Shown here: positions 8,779-19,590 of the stretch, piece after piece
Layout: each line of letters begins with the position of its first letter
Position numbering within the stretch: position 1 is the stretch's first letter
Source: SAR116 cluster bacterium AG-325-I21
Lineage (GTDB): Bacteria; Pseudomonadota; Alphaproteobacteria; Puniceispirillales; Puniceispirillaceae
Length of the DNA stretch: 55,792 nucleotides
Assembly: GCA_003282865.1 (NCBI GenBank)
Contig: QBYK01000011.1
Span: 1 to 55,792, forward strand
Direction: 5' to 3'
Notes under the pieces: model-generated
Database searches by the model: none
Told to the model about the DNA's origin: nothing
The model's input: only the letters and a program-made list of their open reading frames with translations
Program-made: the position numbers and the translations under genes

Positions 8779-11700
8779 ATGCCGCGCCGTGTAGACCTTC
8801 AATCCATTCTCATCATCGGCGCCGGCCCTATTATAATTGGGCAGGCTTGCGAATTTGATTATTCTGGCGCACAGGCCTGTAAAGCCCTCAGAGCCGATGG
8901 CTACAGGATCATTCTGGTCAATTCAAACCCCGCCACCATTATGACTGACCCGGAAATGGCGGATGCAACTTATGTCGAACCGATTACCCCGGAAACAATT
9001 ACCAAAATAATTGCTATCGAACGTCCCGACGCCTTGCTGCCAACAATGGGCGGACAAACAGCGCTTAATGCAGCATTGTCCCTTTATAATGATGGCACAC
9101 TGAAAGCTTATGGCGTTGAAATGATCGGGGCGCGCACCGGGTCAATCGAAATGGCTGAAGACCGAGAATTATTCCGCTTGGCAATGGAACGTATTGGCCT
9201 TGAATGCGCCCGAGCCCGTGTTGTTAAAAACTACACGGATGCGCTTGGAGCGTTGGATTTCGTTGGTCTTCCTGCCATCATCCGACCATCGTTTACTCTT
9301 GGCGGTGAGGGCGGCGGGGTTGCTTACAATCGCAGCGAATTTGAGACGATTGTCGGCAGTGGCCTGCGTTTATCTCCTGTTTCCGAAGTGCTGATCGAAG
9401 AATCCCTTCTTGGCTGGAAGGAATTTGAAATGGAGGTCGTACGCGACACGACCGACAACTGTATTATCATCTGCTCAATCGAAAACATCGATCCAATGGG
9501 CGTTCATACAGGTGACTCGTTTACGGTTGCACCGGCACTCTCCCTAACCGACAAGGAATACCAGGTTTTGCGCGATGCTTCGCTTGCGGTGTTGCGGGAA
9601 ATTGGTGTCGACACAGGTGGGTCAAACGTACAATTTGCAATGTGCCCGAAGTCGGGCCGAGTCATTGTGATTGAGATGAATCCAAGAGTTAGTCGGTCAT
9701 CTGCCCTTGCATCAAAGGCAACTGGCTTTCCAATTGCCAAGGTGGCAGCCAAGCTTGCGGTGGGCTACCGGCTCGACGAATTGTTGAATGACGTTACCGG
9801 CGTAACCCCAGCCAGCTTTGAGCCGACCATCGATTACGTCGTAACCAAAATTCCGCGCTTCACCTTTGAAAAATTTACTGGCTCCAAGCAGACGTTATCC
9901 ACATCAATGAAATCGGTTGGGGAGGTAATGGCGGTTGGTAGATCCTTCGAGGAAAGTCTTCAAAAGGCATTGCGATCGCTGGAAATTGGCCTGACCGGTC
10001 TGAACCCTGTCGATATGCCAAACCCTGATGGCGCCTTTGGCAAAGACCTACTTCGGGGCTGGCTTGGTGAACTTGTTCCCAACCGTGTATTGCGCATTGC
10101 AATGGCCCTGCGTAGCGGCATGACTATTCAAGAAGTACATAACGCAACAAGCTGGGACATTTGGTTCTTAGAGAGGATTGTCGCGATTATTAATGCGGAA
10201 AATGCCCTTGAAAATGGCGAGCTACCTACCGACGCGATATCACTTCGTCATTTAAAATCGCTCGGATTTTCTGATAGCCGGCTTGCCGAGCTTACCGATA
10301 CCAACCCTGCATCGGTGTATGCCGCCCGTATTGCCGTTGGCGTGACTCCAGTTTTCAAACGCATCGATACATGTGCTGCTGAATTTGCCTCTGAAACGGC
10401 CTATATGTATTCCACCTACGAGGCCACCAATGATGCCGAGTGCGAATCTGATCCAAGCGCGCGCGAGAAAATTGTGATTCTTGGCGGCGGGCCAAACCGG
10501 ATTGGTCAGGGCATAGAGTTTGACTATTGCTGTGTCCATGCCTGCTATGCGTTGTCCGACGCCGGTTACGAGACTATTATGATCAATTGTAACCCGGAGA
10601 CTGTTTCAACCGATTATGACACCTCAGACCGGTTGTATTTTGAACCGCTGACCGATGAGGACGTTATTTCAGTCATCAAGAAAGAGGCGGAAAATGGTAA
10701 TTTGCGCGGAGTTATCGTTCAGCTTGGTGGACAGACACCGCTGAAACTTGCACCTGCACTTGAGAGCGAAGACATCGCCATTCTGGGCACCAGCTCAGAT
10801 GCTATTGATCTTGCAGAAGACCGCGAAAGATTTACGAAAATATTACAGAAATTGGATTTGTTACAACCTGAAAACGGCATTGCGCATTCCGTCGATGAGG
10901 CACGCGCAATTGTTGACCGCATCGGCTTGCCAGTTGTGATTCGCCCCTCATACGTTCTTGGCGGGCGGGCCATGGAAGTTGTTCATCAGATGGCCGATTT
11001 AGAGCGCTACATGCATAACGCGGTTGTTGTGTCGGGAAGTAATCCAGTGCTGATTGACCGGTTCTTGGATAATGCCATCGAGGTGGACGTCGATGCATTA
11101 TGCGACGGAACAGACGTCTATATTGGCGGCATTATGGAACATATTGAAGAAGCTGGCATTCATTCAGGTGATTCAGCATGCTCACTTCCCCCGCAGCACC
11201 TTTCCAAAGACGTTCTTGACCAGATCCAGCATCAAACATCAAAGCTGGCGTTTGCACTTAATGTTGTTGGGTTGATGAATATCCAGTTTGCTATTCGCGA
11301 AGACAAGATTTATCTCTTGGAGGTCAATCCGCGCGGCAGCCGAACCGTTCCTTTCGTTGCGAAAACCACTGGTGTGCCTCTAGCAAAGATTGCATCGCGA
11401 GTCATGGCTGGGGAACCATTGGCAAATTTTAATCTTAAGATCCTTGATTTAAAACATGTCGCGGTAAAAGAAGCGGTGTTTCCTTTTGCTCGTTTTCCTG
11501 GCGTCGATTTGTTCCTTGGTCCAGAAATGAAATCAACCGGCGAAGTCATGGGCATTGACAGGGATTTTGGAATGGCATTTGCGAAAAGTCAGCAAGGAGC
11601 TGGCGTTGAGTTACCGTTATCAGGCAATGTTTTTATTTCGGTTAAGGATGGTGACAAGCTGGCCTTTGTTGAAATTTGCAAGAGTTTGGTGCAAGACGGC

Positions 11701-12027
11701 TTCAATATTTTGGCCACTGATGGCACCACTAATACCCTACACGCAGCAGGCGTTCTGGCAACCCGCATAAATAAAGTAATGGAAGGCAGGCCGCATGCCG
11801 TTGATGCAATGCTATCTGGCGAGATTCAGCTGGTGTTCAACACGGCAAAAGGTGCTGGTGCGATTAAGGACTCATTTTCCCTTCGTCATAATGCGCTTAC
11901 CAATAAAATCCCCTATTATACAACGGTTTCTGGAAGTCGTGCTGCAGCCAAGGCTATCCGCGCCCTACGCCAAGGGCAACTTGGCGTTCGCACCTTGCAG
12001 GATTATCTTGCAGATATTAAGTCTTAG
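8779..12027 (+). CDS. carB: Carbamoyl-phosphate synthase large subunit CarB
   Basis: CarB makes carbamoyl phosphate from bicarbonate, ammonia and two ATP. The 1082-residue protein has the expected duplicated architecture. The first half begins with [21 protein letters not shown] and has an ATP-grasp domain with FTLGGEGGG. The second half starts at about residue 570 with [20 protein letters not shown] and contains [13 protein letters not shown]. Each half has the VNSNPAT or [13 protein letters not shown] motif. The C-terminal allosteric MGS-like domain carries [14 protein letters not shown]. Full length and intact. It directly follows carA (one-base gap), and greA follows after 69 bases on the same strand. 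Confidence 0.99.
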   Translation: MPRRVDLQSILIIGAGPIIIGQACEFDYSGAQACKALRADGYRIILVNSNPATIMTDPEMADATYVEPITPETITKIIAIERPDALLPTMGGQTALNAALSLYNDGTLKAYGVEMIGARTGSIEMAEDRELFRLAMERIGLECARARVVKNYTDALGALDFVGLPAIIRPSFTLGGEGGGVAYNRSEFETIVGSGLRLSPVSEVLIEESLLGWKEFEMEVVRDTTDNCIIICSIENIDPMGVHTGDSFTVAPALSLTDKEYQVLRDASLAVLREIGVDTGGSNVQFAMCPKSGRVIVIEMNPRVSRSSALASKATGFPIAKVAAKLAVGYRLDELLNDVTGVTPASFEPTIDYVVTKIPRFTFEKFTGSKQTLSTSMKSVGEVMAVGRSFEESLQKALRSLEIGLTGLNPVDMPNPDGAFGKDLLRGWLGELVPNRVLRIAMALRSGMTIQEVHNATSWDIWFLERIVAIINAENALENGELPTDAISLRHLKSLGFSDSRLAELTDTNPASVYAARIAVGVTPVFKRIDTCAAEFASETAYMYSTYEATNDAECESDPSAREKIVILGGGPNRIGQGIEFDYCCVHACYALSDAGYETIMINCNPETVSTDYDTSDRLYFEPLTDEDVISVIKKEAENGNLRGVIVQLGGQTPLKLAPALESEDIAILGTSSDAIDLAEDRERFTKILQKLDLLQPENGIAHSVDEARAIVDRIGLPVVIRPSYVLGGRAMEVVHQMADLERYMHNAVVVSGSNPVLIDRFLDNAIEVDVDALCDGTDVYIGGIMEHIEEAGIHSGDSACSLPPQHLSKDVLDQIQHQTSKLAFALNVVGLMNIQFAIREDKIYLLEVNPRGSRTVPFVAKTTGVPLAKIASRVMAGEPLANFNLKILDLKHVAVKEAVFPFARFPGVDLFLGPEMKSTGEVMGIDRDFGMAFAKSQQGAGVELPLSGNVFISVKDGDKLAFVEICKSLVQDGFNILATDGTTNTLHAAGVLATRINKVMEGRPHAVDAMLSGEIQLVFNTAKGAGAIKDSFSLRHNALTNKIPYYTTVSGSRAAAKAIRALRQGQLGVRTLQDYLADIKS

Positions 12028-12096
12028 CAGCTAACCTCTGTCTAAAATACAGATCAAAACCGTATCGCGGTATGCAAAAATAGGTAATTCAGAACG

Positions 12097-12585
12097 ATGG
12101 AAAAAATACCTTTCACTCCTCAGGGGTTGAACGTAATAAAAGAAGAACTTGCGCACTTGAAGGGCACTGAGCGACAAGCCGTGATCAATGCCATTGCCGC
12201 GGCCCGCGAACACGGCGATTTATCCGAAAATGCTGAATATCATGCTGCACGTGAAAAGCAATCTTTTATTGAGGGCCGCATTTCCGAACTAGAGGATGTT
12301 ACGAGCCGTGCCGAGGTTATTGATGCGGCAAAATTAAGCGGTGAAAAAGTAACTTTTGGAACTAGTGTCGGGCTTGCAGATGAGGAAACTGATGAGGAAT
12401 CGCTTTATCATATAGTTGGTCCATACGAGACTAACGTTTCCAAACAGATGATCTCCACATCCTCACCCATCGCACGCGCCGTTATTGGCAAAAGCATTGG
12501 TGACTCAGTTGAAGTACAAACCCCAGGTGGGCAGCGTTCTTACGAGATTCTCTCAATTGATCTTTTTGATATCACTAAGTCATAG
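12097..12585 (+). CDS. greA: Transcription elongation factor GreA
   Basis: GreA rescues backtracked RNA polymerase by stimulating cleavage of the RNA 3' end. The 162-residue protein has the N-terminal coiled-coil with the acidic tip ARE.GDLSENAEYHAAREKQ, which reaches into the polymerase secondary channel. The C-terminal FKBP-like domain includes ISTSSPIARAVIGKSIGDSV and VQTPGGQRSYEIL. Length is typical. It lies 69 bases downstream of carB on the same strand, an arrangement seen in many alphaproteobacteria. It converges with the Lrp-type regulator downstream. Confidence 0.97.
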   Translation: MEKIPFTPQGLNVIKEELAHLKGTERQAVINAIAAAREHGDLSENAEYHAAREKQSFIEGRISELEDVTSRAEVIDAAKLSGEKVTFGTSVGLADEETDEESLYHIVGPYETNVSKQMISTSSPIARAVIGKSIGDSVEVQTPGGQRSYEILSIDLFDITKS

Positions 12586-12631
12586 TGAACCGAAGTCATT
12601 AGTATGGTTAATTATCTTGCCTGCGACGCGA

Positions 12632-13123
12632 TCAGAGTTCAAGGGCCGACTGGTCAATAGGAACTCCGACTAGCTGTTTTGACGAGCGAATAGCAAGAGC
12701 TGTTTTTACATGGCTTACGTTCTTCGCAGGCGTTAAATGGCCAGTCAAAAATTTTTGAAAATCATCCCAATCATGCGCAACAATTTTAAGCAAAAAGTCA
12801 GTTTCACCCATCAGCATATGGCATTCGCGCACCTGCGGCCAAGTTGATACCAGCGTCTCAAAATTCTGTAAATCCACTTCGGCCTGACTGGTCAGGCCGA
12901 CAAAGGCAAATACCTGAACGCTAAAGCCCATCGCATCAGCATCAATATCAGCTTGATAGCCTTTAATAATACCCGCGTTTTCTAGCACTCGAACCCGCCG
13001 CAAACAAGGAGGAGCGGAAATACCAGCACGTTTGGCAAGATCAACATTAGTTATGCGGCCGTTATCCTGCAGATCATGCAAAATTCGTCGATCAACCGAA
13101 TCCAATTTAATTTTTTGAGCCAT
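12632..13123 (-). CDS. Lrp/AsnC family transcriptional regulator
   Basis: This 163-residue DNA-binding protein has the family layout. A winged helix-turn-helix (LDSVDRRILHDLQDNGRITN, then DLAKRAGISAPPCLRRVRVL) fills about residues 7-60. A RAM ligand-binding/oligomerisation domain follows, with VRECHMLMGETDFLLKIVAHD. Such regulators sense amino acids or related small molecules. The ATG at 13123 has GGAG eight bases upstream, so the longer in-frame extension to 13234 is rejected. It is divergent from the ELM1-family gene with about 100 bases between the starts, so it might regulate that gene as well as itself. The effector is unknown. Confidence 0.93.
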   Translation of the reverse strand: MAQKIKLDSVDRRILHDLQDNGRITNVDLAKRAGISAPPCLRRVRVLENAGIIKGYQADIDADAMGFSVQVFAFVGLTSQAEVDLQNFETLVSTWPQVRECHMLMGETDFLLKIVAHDWDDFQKFLTGHLTPAKNVSHVKTALAIRSSKQLVGVPIDQSALEL

Positions 13124-13222
13124 TAATGAAGCTCCGGCGTTGATTTGCATATAGCGTAGCCCTTTCATAATAGACGTGACAAGCATCATCCGACAAGTGA
13201 ATTTGCGTAATATAATTGCCTG

Positions 13223-14353
13223 ATGCCGTGTCACAAGTTACTTATAGTTATAAATTTTACCGGAGCTGGAGCCAAAAGATTGCCATCAATACATCTTTAT
13301 TGCGCCTCCGATTGCGCACCTAACCTTGCTGGGCAAAAACCTGCTAACAGCTCTGATAAAGAGGCATTTATTGTAGTAATAAGTGACGGTACAATCGGCA
13401 TGCGGTTGCAAGCTTTAGCACTTGGCGAAGCGATGAAAGCAACTAAGCATTCAGCAACTAACATAGAGGATATTATCACAACACCGCCCACCGTTCTTCG
13501 CCATTTTCCGCGCCTTGCCAGACATTTGCCATTATCATGGTTGCGCTTGATAGTTGGCCCCAAGCTCGCAGCGCTGTCCGATTCAAGACCTGCCATAATC
13601 ATTACCTGCGGGCGGCGGATGGCAGGTTTGTCAATCGCCATGCGGCGGCTTGGTAGGACAAGCACCAGTGAAGGAGGAACCCGCACCATCCATATTCAGG
13701 ACCCGCGCCTGCCACCGCAATATTTTGATATTTTGATTGCTCCCCGGCATGATCCGACACGCGGTCCCAATGTTATCACCAGCATGGCATCGCTAAACCG
13801 GTTAGATGAAGCCACAATCGCCCATGCCGCCGCCGCATTAGCCCCAAAATGGACCAGCCTTCGGGCACCTTGCGTGGCGGTGCTGTTGGGGGGGGACAAC
13901 CGGCGATATGACGTTTCTGTCGCAATGATTGAAAAAATGGCAGAAAAACTGGGTAAATTTGCCGCTTCAACAAAAGCAAGTCTTGCTCTAATTCCGTCAC
14001 GTCGAACACCTCGTAAACTGCTAAGCCAACTAACTACGTTGTTAGAGACAACGCCGCACGCGGTTATGAATTCAAGAGATGAAAACCCATATCCGGGCAT
14101 ATTAGGACATGCCGCAGCGATTATTGTTACCTCAGATTCGATTAATATGGCGTCCGAAGCCGCGATAACTGGCAAACCAGTTTTAATTGCGGAGTGGCAG
14201 GCCGAAACAGGCCGGGTTGACGCCTTCCACAAGGCAATGATGAAGGCGGGGCATACCGCACCCCTCGGCACCAATATCCCAAAAACCAGTTTTATCCCAC
14301 TTTTTGAGATGCCGTTCATTCTGCGCAGGGTTAACGACCTACTTTTGCAATGA
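13223..14353 (+). CDS. ELM1 (mitochondrial fission) family protein, DUF1022
   Basis: The 376-residue translation has the pattern of the ELM1/DUF1022 family. A glycosyltransferase-B-like N-terminal lobe carries SDGTIGMRLQALALGEAM. Next come IITCGRRMAGLSIAMRR and the conserved IHIQDPRLPPQYFDILIAPRHD. The second lobe contains VLLGGDNRRYDVS and the late motif VTSDSINMASEAAITGKPV. Plant ELM1 acts in mitochondrial division and its bacterial relatives, mostly alphaproteobacterial, have no settled function; a sugar-nucleotide or envelope role is plausible from the fold. About 50 residues before the conserved core look non-conserved, so the true start may be downstream of 13223. Divergent from the Lrp-type regulator and convergent with msrP. 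Confidence 0.85.
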   Translation: MPCHKLLIVINFTGAGAKRLPSIHLYCASDCAPNLAGQKPANSSDKEAFIVVISDGTIGMRLQALALGEAMKATKHSATNIEDIITTPPTVLRHFPRLARHLPLSWLRLIVGPKLAALSDSRPAIIITCGRRMAGLSIAMRRLGRTSTSEGGTRTIHIQDPRLPPQYFDILIAPRHDPTRGPNVITSMASLNRLDEATIAHAAAALAPKWTSLRAPCVAVLLGGDNRRYDVSVAMIEKMAEKLGKFAASTKASLALIPSRRTPRKLLSQLTTLLETTPHAVMNSRDENPYPGILGHAAAIIVTSDSINMASEAAITGKPVLIAEWQAETGRVDAFHKAMMKAGHTAPLGTNIPKTSFIPLFEMPFILRRVNDLLLQ

Positions 14354-14390
14354 CTTTACCAACCAGTCATTATAAAAAAAACCAACTTAA

Positions 14391-15368
14391 TTAGTAGAAA
14401 AGTGCACGCGCATCGCCCACAAACGTCCCGTTATAAAGACCAGCAACCTGTGGGCTATAACCATTGAAAATCTGGGTTGCCACAGTTTTGTTACTCCCGA
14501 GAAGCCGTTCTGTTTTTTGCGACCAGCGTGGATGCGGTACATTCGGATTAACATTTGCCCAGAACCCATATTCACGCCCATTTAATTGTTGCCAGAATGA
14601 AACTGGCCGCGTATCGGTAAAGGTAAATCGGCGGATAGATTTTATCGATTTAAAGCCGTATTTCCAAGGAGTTACTAGTCTTATTGGTGCGCCATTTTGC
14701 GCCGGCATTGGTTTGCCATAAATGCCGGTCGCAAGAAAGGCCAATTCATTTGTTGCTTCCTCAATGGTAAGTCCCTCAACATATGGCCAAGGATACCAGT
14801 TTTGTTTCTGGCCCGGCGCAACATTTGGATTAAAAAAAGTTTCCATCCGCAAATACTTAGCCTCAGATCTCGGCTTTGCTAACTTTACCAAATTTGCCAG
14901 CGGCACCCCAGTCCATGGAACAGCCATCGCCCATGCCTCGACGCATCGGTGTCGATAAAGCCGCTCTTCCAACCCCCCCAGCTTGACAATCAGATCATCC
15001 GCATTTAGCTGCATTTGGGTTTCAACAAGCCCATCAATTGTCACCATCCACGGGTCTGTTATTAGCTTTTGTGCATCGCGCCAAATATTTTTTGACGATC
15101 CAAATTCATAAAAATTTGTATATGTTGTTGCCTCTTTTTCGGGGGTCAGATCGCGGTCGAGCACATATGCGTTATTTCGCATCGCAGGATAACCGCCAAT
15201 AGCAGCCAACACCGTCGACGCAAAGCCGCCAATACAGCCAACCGCGCCCGTAAGCCCCAGACTAGTAAGTCCTGCTGCGCGAAGCCATTCACGACGGTTA
15301 ATATAAACATCTTCAGGTGTTGCCTGAGTTTCTGAAATGAGCCAACTTGGGCGTGATATGATCATCAT
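14391..15368 (-). CDS. msrP: Protein-methionine-sulfoxide reductase catalytic subunit MsrP (YedY)
   Basis: MsrP is a periplasmic molybdopterin enzyme that repairs oxidised methionine in envelope proteins. The 325-residue chain has a twin-arginine export signal with RREWLRAAGLTSLGL from residue 25. The sulfite-oxidase fold contains the molybdenum-ligand Cys in YRHRCVEAWAMAVPW, then GVPLANLVKLA and LVTPWKYGFKSIKSIRRF. The ATG at 15368 follows a strong AAGGAGG (15375-15381) at six bases, making it a better start than the upstream in-frame one at 15401. The haem membrane partner MsrQ, which normally supplies electrons and is usually adjacent, is not next to it: the neighbours are an aminotransferase gene and the convergent ELM1 gene. 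Confidence 0.95.
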   Translation of the reverse strand: MMIISRPSWLISETQATPEDVYINRREWLRAAGLTSLGLTGAVGCIGGFASTVLAAIGGYPAMRNNAYVLDRDLTPEKEATTYTNFYEFGSSKNIWRDAQKLITDPWMVTIDGLVETQMQLNADDLIVKLGGLEERLYRHRCVEAWAMAVPWTGVPLANLVKLAKPRSEAKYLRMETFFNPNVAPGQKQNWYPWPYVEGLTIEEATNELAFLATGIYGKPMPAQNGAPIRLVTPWKYGFKSIKSIRRFTFTDTRPVSFWQQLNGREYGFWANVNPNVPHPRWSQKTERLLGSNKTVATQIFNGYSPQVAGLYNGTFVGDARALFY

Positions 15369-15508
15369 GACCAACCTCCTTAAGCGTTTTGACATCTCCA
15401 CTCAATGGCTGCGACACGCATTCAATATGGCAAATGTAGGGAATGACAGTAAACCGCCACTCAGTAAGGACATATCATCTGGCAAATTTGATCTGGTGAC
15501 AAACAAAT

Positions 15509-16711
15509 TTATGACAGAGTATAAGTTACATTTGCAATTCGTGCCATCGCATCCCCTAAAATTTCATCACTTGCGGCATAGGAAATGCGGAAGTATGGCG
15601 ACAAGCCAAAGGCAACACCGGGCACAACCGCTACCTCACCAGCTTCAAGGAGGTAGCTGACAAAATCACTGTCCGTTTCGATCACCGCTCCATCAGGTCG
15701 CTTTTTGCCGATCAGTTTGGCAATCGAGGGATAAACATAAAAAGCACCATCAGGATGCGCGCAATCAATGCCATCAATAGCATTCAGGGCATCACAAACA
15801 AGCTGGCGCCGCCGGGCAAACGCCATGCGGTTTTTGGCAATGAAATCCAGCGGCCCATCAAGGGCAGCGACAGCGGCATATTGCGCAATCGAATTTGGAC
15901 TGGAAGTTGATTGCGATTGCAATTTGGACATGGCCTTGATCAACCCCACCGGCCCGGTGCCAAAGCCAATGCGCCAGCCGGTCATGCAATAGGATTTCGA
16001 CACACCATTCACCGTTAAAATACGGTCTTGCAAATCTGGTGCAATGCCTGCCATTGTTGCGAATTGGAAATCTCCGTAGGTCAGGTGTTCATAAATATCA
16101 TCGCAAATTACATGCAGTCGTTTGTGCCGGCGTATAACGTCTGCAAATGCAAGAAGATCATCCACATTATAGCCCACACCGCCAGGGTTTGATGGGCTGT
16201 TTAGGATGAGCCATTTGGTGTTCGGGGTAATTGCAACTTCCAGGTCTTCAGCCGAAATCTTCATTGGGTTTGCACCGCTGCCCCCCAAGAAAACGGGCTT
16301 TGCCTCACATATTTCGACAATACCAGCGAAGCTGACCCAGTAAGGCGTCGGGATGATCACTTCGTCACTTGGGTTCAGGCTCGCCATCAGCGCATTAAAC
16401 AGAATCTGCTTGCCGCCGGTGCCAACACTGATCATATCTGGTGTTGCAGTGATGTTATTTTCGCGCGCGAATTTTCGACAAATCGCCTCTTTCAATTCCG
16501 GGATACCGTCAACTTGAGTATATTTTGTTTTACCGTCCTGCATCGCCGCAATGGCCGCATCCTTGATATGTTGGGGCGTATCAAAGTCAGGCTCACCAGC
16601 CGCAAGCCCAATCACTGTCCGGCCAGCCGCCCTCATATTGAGGGCCAGATCAGTGATCGCAACAGTTGGCGATGATGCGAGGCCCTTCAACCTGTCTGAA
16701 ATGAGACCCAT
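15509..16711 (-). CDS. aspC: Aspartate/aromatic-type pyridoxal-phosphate aminotransferase (class I)
   Basis: This 400-residue cytoplasmic aminotransferase shows the fold-type I markers. These are VGTGGKQILFNALMA, the substrate-binding NSPSNPGG, the PLP-anchoring DDIYEHL, the Schiff-base lysine in VSKSYCMTGWRIGFG, and the C-terminal arginine in YFRISYAASDE. Members of this alphaproteobacterial subgroup (AspC/AatA type) exchange amino groups between aspartate and 2-oxoglutarate, some also acting on prephenate or aromatic acids. The ATG at 16711 is preceded by GGAG. It is divergent from uvrB and followed by msrP on the same strand after 140 bases. Aminotransferase class is certain, exact substrate less so. 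Confidence 0.93.
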   Translation of the reverse strand: MGLISDRLKGLASSPTVAITDLALNMRAAGRTVIGLAAGEPDFDTPQHIKDAAIAAMQDGKTKYTQVDGIPELKEAICRKFARENNITATPDMISVGTGGKQILFNALMASLNPSDEVIIPTPYWVSFAGIVEICEAKPVFLGGSGANPMKISAEDLEVAITPNTKWLILNSPSNPGGVGYNVDDLLAFADVIRRHKRLHVICDDIYEHLTYGDFQFATMAGIAPDLQDRILTVNGVSKSYCMTGWRIGFGTGPVGLIKAMSKLQSQSTSSPNSIAQYAAVAALDGPLDFIAKNRMAFARRRQLVCDALNAIDGIDCAHPDGAFYVYPSIAKLIGKKRPDGAVIETDSDFVSYLLEAGEVAVVPGVAFGLSPYFRISYAASDEILGDAMARIANVTYTLS

Positions 16712-16868
16712 TGGTTCGTTCTCCCTTTGCTATTTCAAATTTATGGGGTGCTTTGCCTTTGAGGACAAGTGCTTTTCATCGCCGTCAATCTTCGTGCCCA
16801 CTATTATGACTAGCGCCCATTATTTATGCCCCTTCCTTCTTAGCTAGAAGATACCTATCTTAACGGTG

Positions 16869-18998
16869 ATGAAAAAGAACAGCACCGAACAACTGATTAT
16901 TACGCGATCAAGCAGTCCAGCGACCTTTAAGCTTGTGTCAGAATTTCAGCCGTCTGGCGACCAGCCGGCTGCTATTGCCGAGCTGATTGAAGGTATTCAG
17001 GACGGCGAACGCGATCAGGTGTTACTCGGCGTGACCGGATCAGGCAAAACCTTTACCGCTGCGCATGTTATAAAAGCGACCAAAAGGCCAACGCTTATTC
17101 TAGCGCCAAACAAAACGCTGGCGGCCCAACTTTACGGCGAAATGCGGTCGCTATTTCCCAAAAATGCAGTTGAATACTTCGTATCCTATTACGATTATTA
17201 CCAACCAGAAGCTTATGTGCCACGATCTGATACCTATATCGAAAAAGAGTCATCGATCAATGAACAGATTGACAGGATGCGTCATTCAGCAACGCGCGCC
17301 CTTCTTGAACGTGATGATGTCATTATTGTTGCCTCAGTATCATGTATTTACGGAATCGGGTCGGTTGAAACCTATTCGAGCATGACGCTGAAGCTGGTAG
17401 CAGGTCAAACCGTGTTGCGCCAAGATTTGCTTCGCCAGTTAACCGAATTGCAATACAGGCGGAATGATACCAATTTTGCGCGTGGCACATTTCGTGTTCG
17501 CGGCGATTCAGTTGAGTTGTTTCCCGCCCACCTTGAAGATAGCGCGTGGCGGATCTCGCTGTTTGGTGACCAGATTGAGGATATCTTTGCATTTGATCCG
17601 CTAACCGGTTCAAAACAGGGCAATCTTGGCAGTATTACGGTATTTGCAAATTCGCACTATGTAACTCCGCGGCCCACACTGCAGCAGGCCTGCAAACTTA
17701 TTAAAGAAGAACTAAAGGAACGGATCGCCGAGCTAACCGCCAATAACCAGCTTCTTGAGGCACAGCGCATCGAGCAACGCACGCAGTTTGATGTGGAAAT
17801 GATTGAGGCGACCGGTGTCTGTGCCGGTATCGAAAACTATTCGCGCTACCTTTCGGGGCGTGGCCCAGGCGAGCCGCCACCGACCTTATTCGAATATCTG
17901 CCGGAAAATGCACTTTTGATCATTGATGAAAGCCATGTCACGATTCCGCAGCTTGGTGCAATGTATAAAGGCGACTTTGCACGCAAATCAACCCTGTCCA
18001 AATACGGGTTCCGCTTGCCGTCTTGTCTTGATAATCGTCCACTTAAATTTGAAGAATGGGAGAATTTTCGTCCACAAACTATTTTTGTTTCCGCCACCCC
18101 CGGCCCCTGGGAACTAGAACAAACCGGTGGGGTATTTAGTGAACAGGTGGTGCGTCCGACCGGATTGATTGATCCTGACTGCATCGTCCGACCGACAATC
18201 AATCAGGTAGACGACATCATTGCCGAATGCCGGGAAGTCGCAACAAATTGTCAGCGCGCCCTCATCACCACCCTGACTAAGAAAATGGCTGAGGCCCTAT
18301 CTGAATATATGTATGAGGCTGGTCTTCGCGTGCGTTATCTCCATTCTGATATTGATACGCTTGAACGGATCGAGATTATGCGTGATCTGAGGCTTGGCGT
18401 GTTTGACGTGCTGATTGGCATCAACTTGCTCCGCGAAGGTTTGGACATTCCCGAATGTGCGCTCGTCGGTATACTGGATGCCGATAAGGAGGGCTATCTG
18501 CGGTCTAAAACATCACTTATTCAGACCATTGGCCGTGCTGCGCGAAACCTTGACGGGCGGGTCATTCTATACGGCGACCGTATCACAGACTCGATGCAAT
18601 ACGCGCTTGATGAGACTAACCGACGACGGGCACGCCAGACTGCCTATAATAAGGCCAACGGCATTACCCCAGAATCTATTCGCAAGGATATTGCCGACGT
18701 CCTCGACTCAGTGTTTGAACAGGGCGACCGTTTGACTCCAAAAGCAGGGGCAAGGTCCACTGATCTGGTTGGCGGTAATTTCAAAACGATTATTGCTGAT
18801 CTAGAAACCAATATGAAAGCGGCCGCCGCTAATCTGGAATTTGAAGAAGCCGCAAGATTGCGTGACGAAATCCGTCGGATGGAAGCTTCCGAACTTGGCC
18901 TTTTGAATCCAGGGGTTCCTGCCTCGCTTTCTCAAAAGCATGGGTTTCCACCTAACACGCCCGGCGCACCAATAAAAAAACGTAGCAGACGCCGCTAA
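16869..18998 (+). CDS. uvrB: Excinuclease ABC subunit UvrB
   Basis: UvrB verifies DNA damage and loads UvrC in nucleotide excision repair. The 709-residue protein has Walker [11 protein letters not shown], the beta-hairpin region [20 protein letters not shown], and helicase motif II DESH. Motifs V-VI are [12 protein letters not shown] and [11 protein letters not shown]-terminal UVR (UvrC-binding) domain carries [20 protein letters not shown] 16869 is preferred over the GTG directly before it. No alphaproteobacterial LexA box (GTTC-N7-GTTC) was found in the 157 bases upstream. uvrC lies downstream on the same strand, separated by a long gap. Confidence 0.98.
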   Translation: MKKNSTEQLIITRSSSPATFKLVSEFQPSGDQPAAIAELIEGIQDGERDQVLLGVTGSGKTFTAAHVIKATKRPTLILAPNKTLAAQLYGEMRSLFPKNAVEYFVSYYDYYQPEAYVPRSDTYIEKESSINEQIDRMRHSATRALLERDDVIIVASVSCIYGIGSVETYSSMTLKLVAGQTVLRQDLLRQLTELQYRRNDTNFARGTFRVRGDSVELFPAHLEDSAWRISLFGDQIEDIFAFDPLTGSKQGNLGSITVFANSHYVTPRPTLQQACKLIKEELKERIAELTANNQLLEAQRIEQRTQFDVEMIEATGVCAGIENYSRYLSGRGPGEPPPTLFEYLPENALLIIDESHVTIPQLGAMYKGDFARKSTLSKYGFRLPSCLDNRPLKFEEWENFRPQTIFVSATPGPWELEQTGGVFSEQVVRPTGLIDPDCIVRPTINQVDDIIAECREVATNCQRALITTLTKKMAEALSEYMYEAGLRVRYLHSDIDTLERIEIMRDLRLGVFDVLIGINLLREGLDIPECALVGILDADKEGYLRSKTSLIQTIGRAARNLDGRVILYGDRITDSMQYALDETNRRRARQTAYNKANGITPESIRKDIADVLDSVFEQGDRLTPKAGARSTDLVGGNFKTIIADLETNMKAAAANLEFEEAARLRDEIRRMEASELGLLNPGVPASLSQKHGFPPNTPGAPIKKRSRRR

Positions 18999-19590
18999 CT
19001 ATGTCATAATCCATGAGCAAGTAGCGCCATACTTTTTTCCAACAATGGCAAAAATAGCAGTAAGACTGCAACGAATCGGCGGTGGTTTTACACAAGTAGG
19101 GCAAAAATGTAACGCTTTTGAAACAAAGCTTGAAATTTTCCACTGAAATAACCAGTTTTTACTCTTGAAATATCCTAAATATCTGTATTTATTTATTTTT
19201 TAATTTATGCCTATTTTTTAGGCAAATCGTAATTTTATGTAAGAAAACAGTAAGGCAATTCGTAAAAAATCTGTTTCTCCACAGGTTTATCCACAGCAAA
19301 CGGGGAAAAGAATTTCTGCTGGTTTTTATAAGCTGCCCGCCTGATTCGCTACACTGATGTTTACACTATTGATTGGCAATAAAGCCCTGTATTTTAAAGG
19401 GCAGATACCATTCGAACCCCATTTTGCAGCATATTCATTGTAATCGACGGTGCTGATCAGAAACCGCTGTGAAATTAAACTTGTGGCAATGACTTTGCTC
19501 CAAAAAGTTTTTATACTGCAGATCAGGAACGCCGTTTCCTCGACCGCTATGACAGGAATGGTAAAATACATCTTGGACGACGCTGCGAAC
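18999..19590. other. Long AT-rich uvrB-uvrC gap with DnaA-box-like motifs
   Basis: No gene was recognised before the uvrC start. The stretch is markedly AT-rich at 19145-19270. It holds a perfect DnaA box TTATCCACA (19287-19295) and near-boxes TTCTCCACA (19275-19283), TTTTCCACT (19136-19144) and TTTTACACA (19086-19094). It also has a hairpin TGCCTA-TTTTT-TAGGCA (19208-19224) and two related 14-mers, AGGCAAATCGTAAT (19220-19233) and AGGCAATTCGTAAA (19253-19266), 33 bases apart. It may be a DnaA-responsive promoter region, a DnaA-titrating site or an origin. Confidence 0.45.

Noticed and set aside
13696-14319. Long minus-strand open frame of about 207 codons
   Set aside because: Fully antisense to the ELM1-family gene, with no family resemblance or ribosome-binding site.
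16712-16868. Possible LexA-controlled uvrB promoter
   Set aside because: No GTTC-N7-GTTC repeat was found between aspC and uvrB; a single GTTCGTTC is not the motif.
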